A DNA stretch of 64,000 nt from an uncultured Roseibium sp. Its GTDB lineage: Bacteria; Pseudomonadota; Alphaproteobacteria; Rhizobiales; Stappiaceae. The notes beneath the pieces are model-generated. The model ran no database searches. It was not told the origin of the DNA and was given only the letters and a program-made list of their open reading frames with translations. Of the stretch, positions 26,959-35,952 are shown piece after piece. The DNA is taken from contig NZ_CANMNP010000008.1 of assembly GCF_947499295.1 (NCBI RefSeq), forward strand, positions 186,001 to 250,000. The letters are read 5' to 3'. The position numbers and the translations under genes are program-made. Every line of letters begins with the position of its first letter. Positions within the stretch are counted from its first letter, which is position 1.

Positions 26959-28838
26959 CACTTGATCGCCTTCGTCTTGGCCGCCAGCTCTTCATCGTAC
27001 CACCAGATCGTAGGAAATCCGGTACTGAATTCAGGCATTTGTTCAGGATGCGCAAAGCGGTTCCAGCGCGCGGTCCGCGTTTCATCGGAATAGAATTGCG
27101 GCACCACATAGTGGTTCCATAACAGCACCCGATCGAGCGCATGGGTCGCAGCCACCAATGTCTCACGGTCTTCGGCGAAGATGACCTTGTTGATCAGCTT
27201 GTCGATTGCCGGGTTCTTGATGCCCGCATAATTGGCCGAACTCGGATTATCGGCGGATGTCGTTCCCCAATACTCCCGCTGCTCGTTTCCAGGTGAGAGC
27301 GACTGACCGATCGCCAGTACGACCGTATCGAAATCGCGCGACCGCACTCTGTTGATGAACTGGGACGTATCCACGAGCCGCAATATCGGGTTGATGCCAA
27401 TGCTCTCAAGGTTCTTGGCGTATGGCAGCAGTGTCCGCTCGCTGGCCTTGTCCCGATAGAGAAACTCGATGCTGAGCTGCTCGCCGGTGTCGGGGTCGAC
27501 CATCTTACGATCCTTGAGTTCATAGCCGGCTTTGCGCAGAAGTTTCACTGCCTCGCGCAGGTTGGCCCTGACGTTTTGCGGATTTCCACCAACAGGGTTG
27601 GTGTATTCCTGGGTGAAGACTTCGGGCGGGACTTCGCCCCTCACCTCTTCCAGGATCTCCAGCTCCTTGCCTTCGGGAAGGCCCGATGAGGCGAGTTCAG
27701 TACCTGCAAAATAGGAGTTGACGCGTTTCAGGAGGTTTGCCGAAACGATCTCGTTGGTGGTTTCAAAGTCATAAGCGAAGTTGAGCGCTCTACGTACATC
27801 CGGGTCCTGGAATTTTTCCCGTCGCTGGTTCAGGAAAAAACCCTGCATGACACCGGATGATCTGTCGGGAAAGATTTCCTTGACGACGCGGCCATCTTCG
27901 ACTGCCGGGAAATTGTAGCGCTTCGCCCACTGGCTGGAACTGCGCTCAAGATGATAGTCGTATTGATCGCCTTTGAAGGCTTCGAACTGAACTGCGTCAT
28001 CGAGAAAAGAGATGTAACGGATTTCGTCGAAATTGTAGGTGCCGACCCGAATGGGCAGATCCTTGCCCCAATAATCGTCGACACGTTCGTAGTTCACCTG
28101 CCGGTTGGCCGTGAAATCCTTGATCCGGTATGGGCCAGAGCCCAGCGGGGGTTCAAGCGTGGCTCTTGAGATATCACGCGGCTCACCCTTGCTGTCGGTG
28201 CCCTCCCACCAGTGCTTTGGCAAAACGGTGAGTTGACCCATGATTTTCGGCAGTTCGCGATTGCCGGATGCATCAAAGGTGAAGCGGATAACCCGGTCAT
28301 CCACGATTTCAGTTTTCGTGACATTCTGGAAATAAAACTTGCGCTGCGGATCGAGCTCAATCGCCTTTTCAAAAGACCAGACCACATCTTCCGGTGTCAC
28401 TGGCATGCCGTCGTGCCATTTGGCATCGGGGTTGAGACGGTATTCGACCCAGGAGTAGTCCTTTGGATAACGTACCGCATCGGCCAGAACACCATATTGG
28501 GCACTGATGTCCTCTTCATCGAGAGACGGTTCCATCAGGCTCTCGTATATGATCAGGATGCCAGGCCCGATGCTTCCTTTTTGCGCCAGGATGTTGAAGG
28601 TATCGAACCCGCCGCGGCTGGCCAGGCGAACAGTCCCGGCTATTGGCGCTTCGGGATTGACATAGTCGAAGTGGGGAGCGTCAGGGCCATATTTCGGCGC
28701 GCCGTTCAAAGCAGCGGCATGTTGCCATTCGGGTTCTTCTGCCTTTACCGCACCAGTACCTAATGCCGTAGCAGACAAGGCTCCCGCCAGCACTACTCCT
28801 GCTGCGGTCCGCCTAATAGAACACCAATTGAGCACCAT
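26958..28838 (-). CDS. second YejA-type peptide-binding protein, Sec signal
   Basis: 626 residues with a Sec-type signal (residues 1-33, ending AVKAEE). The first gene of the operon. It closely parallels the downstream binding protein: PKYGPDAPHFDYVNPEAPIAG, GSGPYRIKDF, WAKRYNFPAVEDGRVVKE and VRRALNFAYDFE. The two therefore arose by duplication but now use different export routes. Both presumably feed the single permease pair, maybe with different peptide preference. A GGGACGG ribosome site precedes the ATG. Confidence 0.9.
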   Translation of the reverse strand: MVLNWCSIRRTAAGVVLAGALSATALGTGAVKAEEPEWQHAAALNGAPKYGPDAPHFDYVNPEAPIAGTVRLASRGGFDTFNILAQKGSIGPGILIIYESLMEPSLDEEDISAQYGVLADAVRYPKDYSWVEYRLNPDAKWHDGMPVTPEDVVWSFEKAIELDPQRKFYFQNVTKTEIVDDRVIRFTFDASGNRELPKIMGQLTVLPKHWWEGTDSKGEPRDISRATLEPPLGSGPYRIKDFTANRQVNYERVDDYWGKDLPIRVGTYNFDEIRYISFLDDAVQFEAFKGDQYDYHLERSSSQWAKRYNFPAVEDGRVVKEIFPDRSSGVMQGFFLNQRREKFQDPDVRRALNFAYDFETTNEIVSANLLKRVNSYFAGTELASSGLPEGKELEILEEVRGEVPPEVFTQEYTNPVGGNPQNVRANLREAVKLLRKAGYELKDRKMVDPDTGEQLSIEFLYRDKASERTLLPYAKNLESIGINPILRLVDTSQFINRVRSRDFDTVVLAIGQSLSPGNEQREYWGTTSADNPSSANYAGIKNPAIDKLINKVIFAEDRETLVAATHALDRVLLWNHYVVPQFYSDETRTARWNRFAHPEQMPEFSTGFPTIWWYDEELAAKTKAIK

Positions 28839-28949
28839 GGGCTTTTCCGTCCCTTTCCTGTTTCGCGGCCCAAATCATCGGACCTTATGTAAACAGTGTA
28901 GGGACGCACTGACCAAACGTCACCAGCTGGTTGGCAAGATGACAGAAAT

Positions 28950-30386
28950 TTAACCAGCTTGGACCACTCCCTTCCTGGAAGGGTCTTGTAAATTTTGCTT
29001 AGCTTTAGCCTTTTGGGCGTACATTCGCCCATCAGCAACTCTTAGTAGGTCTTCGACAGTTGCTGCATCTCCTGGGTAGCTTGCCGTTCCGATACTTGCC
29101 TTAACGTCAATCCGCGCTCCCGAATACTCAAAGACACGAGATACGTGGTCGGACAGTCTGGTGAGAAAGGACTTCCGTTCCTGCCTGCGCATGTTTCCCG
29201 GGGTCAGGACAATGAATTCGTCACCGCCAACACGCGCGACCGTATCTGTCCTTCGAACCTGGTTCTGCAGCCTTTGCCCGACCTCCACGAGCAGACGGTC
29301 CCCAACCGAGTGCCCATAACTGTCATTGATCGGTTTGAATGCATCCAGATCGACGTAAAAAATCTCGAAACCGGATCCGCTGCGTTCGCACATGGCAGCC
29401 AGCTGCATCATCCGATCCTCAAGGAGCCGTCTGTTGGCCAGCCCCGTCAACGGATCATGCAAAGCCATTGAGCGGACCTTGTAGACCTCACTGATCAGGA
29501 GAAACGCCATTGCCGCAAAGACCAGAGAAAGGAAACTTCCGACCAGCTGGGTGACCCAGACCTTGTTGCCCATATTGGACCAGCCAATCTCCGGATAGGC
29601 GATCAGTTCCCAATCCAATCCACCCGGCAAATGAAGAGGCAGAGATACAAAATCGAGATTCTCAATTGACGCAGATCCGAAAATGACCGCGGATTGGCTG
29701 TTTACGGCATTCTTGTTGAGAAGCGCCATACGAAGGCCGCCGACACTTTCCCTGATCCCGGCAGACTCCATCAAACCGGCTTCGTCCAGCACAAGCGTCA
29801 CAACACCCCAGTAGGGCCGGTCCTTTGTGGGCTGCCCCGGGAAAGTCGCCGGAAAAACGGGAATGCGGATCACGAGAGCCCGACCTCCCTGAACCAGTTC
29901 CAGCGGCCCGGCAATGACCACCTCCCGGGTGAGCATGGCTTTGCGTATCGCTGGCCACTGGGCGGTGTTCATTCTGTAGTTGAGACCGATGGCAGCCTGG
30001 TTCGGTTCAAACGGATAAACAGCGCGCAGAATGTTGTTGGGTGCAAGACCGATGGAGCGTATCGACGGATTTTCCTCAATCAGATCGATCGAAATTTCGC
30101 GATAATCTTCCATGTCGAATGGTGCACCTGAGACCTGGGAGACTACGGATCTCAATCCGAAACCGTACGCGACTGTGCGGCTCAGTTCGCCCTCAAGCCG
30201 AGCATGAGCTTCCGACAGGTTGGCGATCACTTCGCGCTTGTGTTGGGAGACCAGTTCGTTGCGCACGAGCTGGCCCACATGCGCTGTCACTGCAATTCCG
30301 ACGAGAAAACACGCGACGGCAACAAGGGAGGCGGCAACCGCCCCATTTGTTTTGCCTAGTAGATCTCTCGTTAGACTTATGCCCAT
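28950..30386 (-). CDS. membrane diguanylate cyclase with CHASE sensor
   Basis: 478 residues from ATG 30386. Order: membrane helix (about 12-35), periplasmic CHASE-type domain (about 50-240, with YPFEPN, GLNYRMN..QWPA and a late PEIGWSN), second membrane helix (about 278-300), GGDEF domain. The active motif GGDEF is intact at 387-391 and RRTD five residues before it matches the RxxD inhibitory I-site. It makes cyclic di-GMP in response to an outside signal and is probably product-inhibited. It is not in an operon with the Yej genes: 111 bases separate them. Confidence 0.9.
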   Translation of the reverse strand: MGISLTRDLLGKTNGAVAASLVAVACFLVGIAVTAHVGQLVRNELVSQHKREVIANLSEAHARLEGELSRTVAYGFGLRSVVSQVSGAPFDMEDYREISIDLIEENPSIRSIGLAPNNILRAVYPFEPNQAAIGLNYRMNTAQWPAIRKAMLTREVVIAGPLELVQGGRALVIRIPVFPATFPGQPTKDRPYWGVVTLVLDEAGLMESAGIRESVGGLRMALLNKNAVNSQSAVIFGSASIENLDFVSLPLHLPGGLDWELIAYPEIGWSNMGNKVWVTQLVGSFLSLVFAAMAFLLISEVYKVRSMALHDPLTGLANRRLLEDRMMQLAAMCERSGSGFEIFYVDLDAFKPINDSYGHSVGDRLLVEVGQRLQNQVRRTDTVARVGGDEFIVLTPGNMRRQERKSFLTRLSDHVSRVFEYSGARIDVKASIGTASYPGDAATVEDLLRVADGRMYAQKAKAKQNLQDPSRKGVVQAG

Positions 30387-30461
30387 GCGGCCCACACCCG
30401 ACCTTCGCCCGCGTAGCATATAACGTGACGTCAGATTTGTTAATTTTTCGCCCAGTTCCCA

Positions 30462-30488
30462 CAAAAAAGCCGGGTGCAAGACCCGGCT
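30462..30488 (-). terminator. terminator after the cytochrome c gene
   Basis: On the minus strand AGCCGGGT-CTTGC-ACCCGGCT is a perfect 8-base stem with a 5-base loop, followed by six T residues; 42 bases beyond the cytochrome stop. Confidence 0.9.
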
Positions 30489-30529
30489 CCTTGAGAATTT
30501 GTAGCAACTGGCGCTGCGGCGGGAGTGTT

Positions 30530-31081
30530 TTACTCTGCCGGCAGCGGTTTTGGCGAAGCGGACAGCTCACGCATGTAAGCAATCATGTTGGCCCGCTCTT
30601 CCGGCTTGCGAAGGCCGGCAAAACCCATGGACGTACCCGGGATGTATTTCTTCGGGGAAGCCAGGAAGGACTCAAGACCTTCATAGGTCCACTCGGCATT
30701 CGCCGAACCGTATTCGTTCATGGCGGCAGAATATCCGAAACCGTCGACGCCGCCAGGTTTGCGACCGACCACATCCCAAAGCGCCGGACCGACCTTGTTG
30801 GCTCCGCCGTCATCAAACGTGTGGCAAGCGGCGCATTTCTTGGCGACTTTCTCACCTTCCGATGCCGAGGCTGCGAGCAGCAGCTCTGAAATCGGCACAA
30901 CGTCCGGCTCAGGCTGAACTTCAGAAGTGGAATCTTCCGCAGATGCCACGACAATCTCATAGCCCGGTTTGCCGGGGATTGTCGGGTGGAAGATGATGTC
31001 GGAGACAATACCAACACCCATTGTCAAAATCAGGACCATCAGGATCGCACCGGCGATCTTGTTCAGCGTGAAGGAATCCAT
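30530..31081 (-). CDS. cycM: membrane-anchored cytochrome c of the c552/CycM type
   Basis: 183 residues. An uncleaved N-terminal helix (about 11-32) anchors a periplasmic class I cytochrome c. The heme motif is CAACH near residue 79, the distal methionine is in GTSMGFAGL, and KVGPALWDVVGR and ANMIAYMREL are the usual class I landmarks. It resembles CycM/c552, which carries electrons from the bc1 complex to the aa3 oxidase. The ATG at 31081 has GGAG eight bases upstream; divergent from kdsB. Confidence 0.88.
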   Translation of the reverse strand: MDSFTLNKIAGAILMVLILTMGVGIVSDIIFHPTIPGKPGYEIVVASAEDSTSEVQPEPDVVPISELLLAASASEGEKVAKKCAACHTFDDGGANKVGPALWDVVGRKPGGVDGFGYSAAMNEYGSANAEWTYEGLESFLASPKKYIPGTSMGFAGLRKPEERANMIAYMRELSASPKPLPAE

Positions 31082-31265
31082 TCTCTCCGGCTCCAAGCTC
31101 ATACGCGTCCGGGCCCGCAGTGACACTGCGACCCCTATCAGCTTTTCGAATTTTGCCGGAACCTACAAATTTTTTGACCTTGCTGTCCATAGCTTTAAAA
31201 GGGCATCTGATACGACAAACGGACGCGGCCCGGTTTTTTTGCACCTTTTCTGCCCGTCCGACCGA

Positions 31266-32012
31266 ATGGAGACCCGATTGACCGCCGCTCTTGTGATCAT
31301 ACCCGCCCGTCTTGCGGCAACACGCCTTCCCCGCAAACCGCTTGCCGATATTTGCGGAAAACCAATGATTGTGCGCGTTCTCGAGCAAGCCCAGAATGCG
31401 GATATCGGCCCGGTTGCCGTCGCTTGCGACGACAAAAACATTTTCGATGCCGTCAAGGACCATGGCGGGCAGGCAGTGATGACGCGGGTTGATCATGCGT
31501 CCGGTTCGGACCGCATTCATGAAGCCGTCGGACTGGTTGATCCGGACGGAAAATTCGAAGTCGTGCTCAATGTTCAAGGTGATGTGCCTTTGATTGCACC
31601 GGAAGCGATTCGGGCAGCCTTTGCTCCGCTGACCGTTTCTGAAGTCCAGATCGGGACCATCATGACGGAGTTTACGAACCCTGACTTCCGTGATGACCCG
31701 AACTTCGTAAAGGCTGTCACGACGCCAAATGGTGAAGGGCATCACCGGGCGCTTTACTTCACCCGCGCGTTGGCTCCCAGCGGCGACGGTCCGCACCATC
31801 ACCATATCGGGATTTATGCCTATCGGCGGTCCGCTCTGGCAAGGTTTGTCGCCCTTCCGCCATCTCCTCTGGAGATTCGCGAAAAGCTGGAGCAGCTGCG
31901 TGCGCTTGAAGCAGGTATGCGGATCGATGTTTCGGTCATTGACAGCGCACCCATGGACGTGAACACACCGGAAGATCTTGAGCGCGCACGCGCAGCCTAC
32001 AGAACATCCTAG
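31266..32012 (+). CDS. kdsB: 3-deoxy-manno-octulosonate cytidylyltransferase
   Basis: Activates Kdo with CTP for lipid A and LPS core synthesis. ATG 31266 gives 248 residues; a TTG at 31278 with GGAG six bases upstream gives 244 and the more usual N-terminus (TAALVIIPARL). Family motifs: IPARLAATRLPRKPLADI (nucleotide site), NVQGDVPLI, HHHHIGIYAYRR and EQLRALE near the end. A full-length gene; next come pheA and the kinase on the same strand. Confidence 0.95.
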   Translation: METRLTAALVIIPARLAATRLPRKPLADICGKPMIVRVLEQAQNADIGPVAVACDDKNIFDAVKDHGGQAVMTRVDHASGSDRIHEAVGLVDPDGKFEVVLNVQGDVPLIAPEAIRAAFAPLTVSEVQIGTIMTEFTNPDFRDDPNFVKAVTTPNGEGHHRALYFTRALAPSGDGPHHHHIGIYAYRRSALARFVALPPSPLEIREKLEQLRALEAGMRIDVSVIDSAPMDVNTPEDLERARAAYRTS

Positions 32013-32032
32013 AAAGTCAGGCTTTTTTACCC

Positions 32033-32923
32033 ATGTCAGATAGAAAAAGAATTGTGTTTCAAGGAGAAACCGGCGCCAACTCCCACATGGCCTGCAGAAG
32101 CGTTTATCCCGACTACGAGGCTATTCCCTGCGCGACCTTCGAGGACTGCTTTTCCGCAATGGCGGATGGTTCGGCAGACCTTGCCATGATCCCGATCGAA
32201 AACTCCGTCGCGGGCCGTGTCGCAGACATCCATCATCTTCTGCCAAAGTCAGACCTGAACATCATCGGCGAGTATTTCATGCCGATCAAGTTTCAACTGA
32301 TGGCGCCCAGGGGTGCCCGCGTGGAGGATTTGAAAAAGGTTCAAAGCCACATTCACGCCCTTGGACAGTGTCGCAATGTCATTCGGGAACTCGGCCTGAC
32401 CGCCGTGGTCGGCGGTGACACGGCCGGCTCAGCGCGGCAGATTTCCGAGTTGAATGATCCCAGCGTCGGCGCTCTTGCACCTGAAATGGCGGCCGAGATC
32501 TACAATCTCGACATCCTGCGTAAAAACGTTGAAGACGCAGCGCATAACACAACACGGTTTGTTATTCTCTCCCGTGACAAGATGGAGGCTGCGCATAACG
32601 GCCAACCGGTTATCACCACGTTCATCTTCCGTGTTCGAAACGTGCCGGCTGCGCTTTATAAAGCGCTCGGAGGGTTTGCGACCAACGGGGTCAACATGAC
32701 AAAGCTGGAATCCTATCAGCTCGAAGGCCAATTCTTTGCGTCCATGTTCTATGCGGATGTAGAAGGCCACCCGGAAGACCCGGCGGTCGCTCTCGCCCTT
32801 GAGGAGCTTGCCTTCTTCTGCGCAGAGCTCAACATGCTCGGGGTCTACCGCGCCAGCCCGTTCCGAGAAAAAATCAAAGAGCCTGAGGCCAACCGCGCCC
32901 TCAGACCCAATCCCAATTCCTAA
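32033..32923 (+). CDS. pheA: prephenate dehydratase
   Basis: 296 residues, single-function enzyme converting prephenate to phenylpyruvate for phenylalanine. The catalytic domain shows FQGETGANSHMA, IPIENSVAGRV and HALGQC, and NTTRFVIL holds the TRF motif. The C-terminal ACT domain (FRVRNVPAALYKALGGFATNGVNMTKLESY) binds phenylalanine for feedback; the usual ESRP reads ESYQ here, as in other alphaproteobacteria. Starts 21 bases after kdsB, so probably co-transcribed. Confidence 0.95.
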   Translation: MSDRKRIVFQGETGANSHMACRSVYPDYEAIPCATFEDCFSAMADGSADLAMIPIENSVAGRVADIHHLLPKSDLNIIGEYFMPIKFQLMAPRGARVEDLKKVQSHIHALGQCRNVIRELGLTAVVGGDTAGSARQISELNDPSVGALAPEMAAEIYNLDILRKNVEDAAHNTTRFVILSRDKMEAAHNGQPVITTFIFRVRNVPAALYKALGGFATNGVNMTKLESYQLEGQFFASMFYADVEGHPEDPAVALALEELAFFCAELNMLGVYRASPFREKIKEPEANRALRPNPNS

Positions 32924-32952
32924 CGTCACCCCTGACGCTACCAGAGGACAAT

Positions 32953-33954
32953 ATGACCGAAACCAGATTTGATGCCCTTTGCATCGGAAATGCCATTTGC
33001 GACGTGTTTGCACATGTTGAAGAAGATTTTCTTCTCCAGGAAAACCTGATCAAGGGATCGATGCGTCTAATCGACACCGAAGAAGCGGTGCGTCTCTTCA
33101 ACAAGATGGGGCAGACCGTCAGGGTCTCCGGTGGCAGTGCCGGCAATACGGCCGCCGGCATTGCATCTCTGGGGGGGCGTCCTGCCTATTTCGGCAAAGT
33201 GGCGGAAGACGAACTGGGCGACAGCTACTCTCACGACATGAACGGAACAGGCGTTTATTTCAACACACCGCGCCTTCGGGAATGGAAACCGACCGCGCGC
33301 TCGATGATCCTGATCACGCCGGATGGTGAGCGCACCATGAACACATATCTTGGGGCCTGCACCGAATTCAGCCCGTCCGATGTGGACGAAGATGTCGTTG
33401 CCGCTGCGGCTGTCACTTACATGGAAGGCTATCTCTGGGACCCGGAAGAGGCCAAAAAAGCCTTCCTCAAAGCGGCCGAGGTTGCACACCTGAACAATCG
33501 CAAGGTCGCCCTGACACTGTCCGATTCCTTTTGCGTTGACCGTTACCGTGATGAATTTCAATCGCTTCTGGCCGACGGCGTTGTTGATCTTCTGTTTGCA
33601 AACGAGCATGAACTCAAGGCGCTTTACCAGACAGGCGATCTCGACACAGCCATCAGTGCTGCCAAGGAAAACGGTGCCCTGACGGCCCTGACGCTGGGCT
33701 CCGAGGGCGCGATGGCCTTCGACCGGGAAGAAACCGTGAAAGTTGACGCCAAGGACGTTGCCAACGTTGTGGACCTGACAGGGGCCGGCGATCTGTTTGC
33801 GTCCGGTTTTCTGTTTGGGCTCGCGCGCGACTACAAGATCGCCGATGCGACTGAGCTTGGCTGCCTATGTGCTGCGAGTGTCATCAGTCACGTTGGCGCA
33901 CGCCCGGAACACCCCTTGAAACACCTGGCGGCACAGAGCGGATTTGAAGTCTAG
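32953..33954 (+). CDS. PfkB-family sugar kinase, adenosine-kinase type
   Basis: 333 residues. Ribokinase-like fold: N-terminal GNAICDVFA, GGSAGNTAAGIASLGG (substrate lid region), and DLTGAGDLFASGF as the DTxGAGD catalytic motif with Thr replacing nothing but the first D-T pair spaced as DLT. Rhizobial homologues are annotated as adenosine kinase, which fits purine salvage, but other nucleoside or sugar substrates are possible. Follows pheA by 29 bases and ends at a strong hairpin. Confidence 0.85.
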   Translation: MTETRFDALCIGNAICDVFAHVEEDFLLQENLIKGSMRLIDTEEAVRLFNKMGQTVRVSGGSAGNTAAGIASLGGRPAYFGKVAEDELGDSYSHDMNGTGVYFNTPRLREWKPTARSMILITPDGERTMNTYLGACTEFSPSDVDEDVVAAAAVTYMEGYLWDPEEAKKAFLKAAEVAHLNNRKVALTLSDSFCVDRYRDEFQSLLADGVVDLLFANEHELKALYQTGDLDTAISAAKENGALTALTLGSEGAMAFDREETVKVDAKDVANVVDLTGAGDLFASGFLFGLARDYKIADATELGCLCAASVISHVGARPEHPLKHLAAQSGFEV

Positions 33955-33960
33955 AAACGA

Positions 33961-33992
33961 CAAAGGGGCGATCATCGCCCCTTTGATTTTTC
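33961..33992 (+). terminator. bidirectional-looking terminator between the kinase and gpmA
   Basis: CAAAGGGGCG-ATCAT-CGCCCCTTTG is a perfect 10-base stem, followed by a T-rich tract on the + strand. It separates the convergent kinase and gpmA genes and may serve both. Confidence 0.88.
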
Positions 33993-34022
33993 TGTATTGG
34001 CGATTTGCTGAAAAGCGGGATG

Positions 34023-34643
34023 TCAGTCGGCAAGATCCTGCATGCTGACTACGCCGCCGTTTTCATCGAGCCGATAAATGATCGGCGTGCCGGTTCCAAG
34101 TTCGCGTTTCAGAATTTCTTCCGGGCTGAGGTTTTCAAGCTCCATGATCAAAGATCTGAGCGAGTTTCCATGGGCAGCGACAATTGTCCGGTTGCCCGCC
34201 AGCACACGCGGCAGAATTTCCGCCTTGTAGTAAGGCAGGACCCGCTCTGCCGTCATTTTGAGGCTTTCGCCACCGGGAGGCGGAACATCGTAGGATCGGC
34301 GCCAGATATGGACCTGTTCCTCGCCGAATTGCTCACGGGCCTCGTCTTTGTTCATGCCCGTCAGATCACCATAATCCCGTTCATTCAACGCCTGATCCTT
34401 GAACGTTTCCAGACCTGTCTGGCCAAGCTCATTTAGAATGATATCTAGAGTTTTCTGTGCCCGTGACAAAACCGAAGTAAAGGCGAGGTCGAATTCCAGT
34501 TTCAGGTCTTTTAGCTGTTGTCCGGCCTTGTGAGCCTCGGCAACCCCCTGTTCGGTCAGACCAGGATCCTTCCAGCCGGTAAACAGGTTCTTCAAATTCC
34601 ATTCGCTTTGCCCATGACGGACAAGCACAAGAAGGCGATCCAT
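34023..34643 (-). CDS. gpmA: 2,3-bisphosphoglycerate-dependent phosphoglycerate mutase
   Basis: 206 residues, the short form usual in alphaproteobacteria (E. coli has 250). Interconverts 3- and 2-phosphoglycerate. [16 protein letters not shown] carries the catalytic histidine, [16 protein letters not shown] and PPPGGESL follow, and [11 protein letters not shown] holds the second histidine. ATG 34643 has AAGGAG seven bases upstream. It lies 29 bases after dapB and is likely in the same mRNA. Confidence 0.96.
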   Translation of the reverse strand: MDRLLVLVRHGQSEWNLKNLFTGWKDPGLTEQGVAEAHKAGQQLKDLKLEFDLAFTSVLSRAQKTLDIILNELGQTGLETFKDQALNERDYGDLTGMNKDEAREQFGEEQVHIWRRSYDVPPPGGESLKMTAERVLPYYKAEILPRVLAGNRTIVAAHGNSLRSLIMELENLSPEEILKRELGTGTPIIYRLDENGGVVSMQDLAD

Positions 34644-34672
34644 GCCGTGCTCCTTAAGCTTCGATCTCAATT

Positions 34673-35485
34673 TCAGTCGTTCAGGCCGAGAACGTCGGCC
34701 ATGGAATAAAATCCGGGCTTTTGATCAAAGCCCCAAAGCGCGGCCTTCACGGCACCGCGCGCAAATAATTGCCTGTCTTCGGACCTGTGTGACAGTTCGA
34801 TCCTTTCGCCTTCACCAGCGAAGATCACGGAGTGTTCTCCAATGACGGATCCGCCTCTCAAGGTAGCAAAGCCTATATCGCCTGTTTGCCTTGGGTCCAT
34901 GATACCGTCCCGCGTGCGCACCGAATGGGTTCCCAAATCGAGCCCGCGCCCTTCGGCTGCGGCCTCACCAAGCAGCAAGGCCGTTCCCGACGGCGCGTCA
35001 ACCTTGTGTTTGTGATGCATTTCCAGGATTTCAATATCAAAGTCGGTGTCAAGCGCCGCAGCAGCCTTGCGCACCAAACTGGCGAGCAAATTAACGCCCA
35101 GACTCATATTGCCGCTCTTGACTATGCGCGCATGTCGCGCCGCAGCACGAAGAGGTTCGTCCTGCCCCTCAGCCCAGCCGGTCGTGCCAATGACGTGGAC
35201 AATCCGTGCTTGTGCGGCCAGCTCAGCAAAATAGAGACTGGCTGGAGGTGCGGTAAAATCTACCACCCCGTCCGCCTTGGCTAAAGCGGACAGGGGATCG
35301 TCGGTGACGGGCACTCCAAGTGTCTCGGTACCTGCAAGATCTCCGACGTCTTTTCCCAGACAGTCAGCGCCTTCCCGGTCAACTGCTGCGACCACCATTG
35401 CACCCGGTGCTTCGGTTATGGCACGCGTCAAGGCTCGACCCATTCGGCCACCAGCTCCGACGACCACCAAACGCATCTGCGCCAT
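34673..35485 (-). CDS. dapB: 4-hydroxy-tetrahydrodipicolinate reductase
   Basis: 270 residues; second step of the lysine and diaminopimelate branch, needed for peptidoglycan. [12 protein letters not shown] is the NAD(P)H-binding loop, GTTGW and [11 protein letters not shown] the hinge and domain 2 start, and [16 protein letters not shown] the active-site motif. ATG 35485 (MAQMRLVVV) gives the family N-terminus; a longer in-frame reading up to 35542 looks non-coding. Divergent from the small ORF and the GGDEF-EAL gene. Confidence 0.96.
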   Translation of the reverse strand: MAQMRLVVVGAGGRMGRALTRAITEAPGAMVVAAVDREGADCLGKDVGDLAGTETLGVPVTDDPLSALAKADGVVDFTAPPASLYFAELAAQARIVHVIGTTGWAEGQDEPLRAAARHARIVKSGNMSLGVNLLASLVRKAAAALDTDFDIEILEMHHKHKVDAPSGTALLLGEAAAEGRGLDLGTHSVRTRDGIMDPRQTGDIGFATLRGGSVIGEHSVIFAGEGERIELSHRSEDRQLFARGAVKAALWGFDQKPGFYSMADVLGLND

Positions 35486-35790
35486 TGCGAACCTCTCAAT
35501 CAACTTTCGAAGGGGGTATAGCAGTTTCGCACAGGGAGGCAAACGCTTGATATGTTGTCCGGCAGCAGACTTGCGCTACCTAATTCCTTGTAAATATTAC
35601 TAGGAATGGATTTCAGATTTCATAGTCAAAGTTAAGTTTATTCCCGTATTTTTGTTGACTAAAAACTTTCCTTCAATTCACCTAAGATAAACTTTGAACA
35701 GTTACAGTGACGCTTCCGATTGCTTATTCTAACAATTGTGAAATCAAGCCAAAGATTTCATGATGGTGTATTCGGATGGTCTGAGAACGA
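35486..35790. other. AT-rich intergenic region (305 bases) between dapB and the rightward c-di-GMP unit
   Basis: No gene of usual length. The centre is AT-rich, with TTGACT at about 35655. A perfect dyad TGAAATC-AAGCCAAA-GATTTCA (35739-35760) lies 30 bases before the short ORF and could be an operator. Confidence 0.5.
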
Positions 35791-35952
35791 ATGAAAAAAG
35801 TTGCGACCAAATTGACGCCAGGGCTTCGGGGGCGCTCCAAATCTGGAAAAGTCACCTTTGGCCATGACAGCCTGACCCCGCTCAACCAGGCGAGCCTTTT
35901 TGCTGCACAATCTTTAGATCACACTCCCGGCACCCACGGAGAGCAACTTTGA
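35791..35952 (+). CDS. 53-residue short ORF coupled to the GGDEF-EAL gene
   Basis: ATG 35791 (MKKVATKLTPGLRGRSKSGK...) with GAG upstream, running to a TGA at 35950-35952 that overlaps the TTG start of the next gene (TTGA). The peptide is basic at the N-terminus with no membrane segment or known family, and ends HGEQL. GGAGAG inside its last codons serves the next start. It may be a leader peptide that controls the downstream enzyme, or a chance frame; the exact overlap favours coupling. Confidence 0.4.
   Translation: MKKVATKLTPGLRGRSKSGKVTFGHDSLTPLNQASLFAAQSLDHTPGTHGEQL

Noticed and set aside
28925-28959. Inverted repeat AGCTGGTT/AACCAGCT after the diguanylate cyclase gene
   Set aside because: The loop is 19 bases, no T run follows and one arm overlaps the stop codon; chance is likely.
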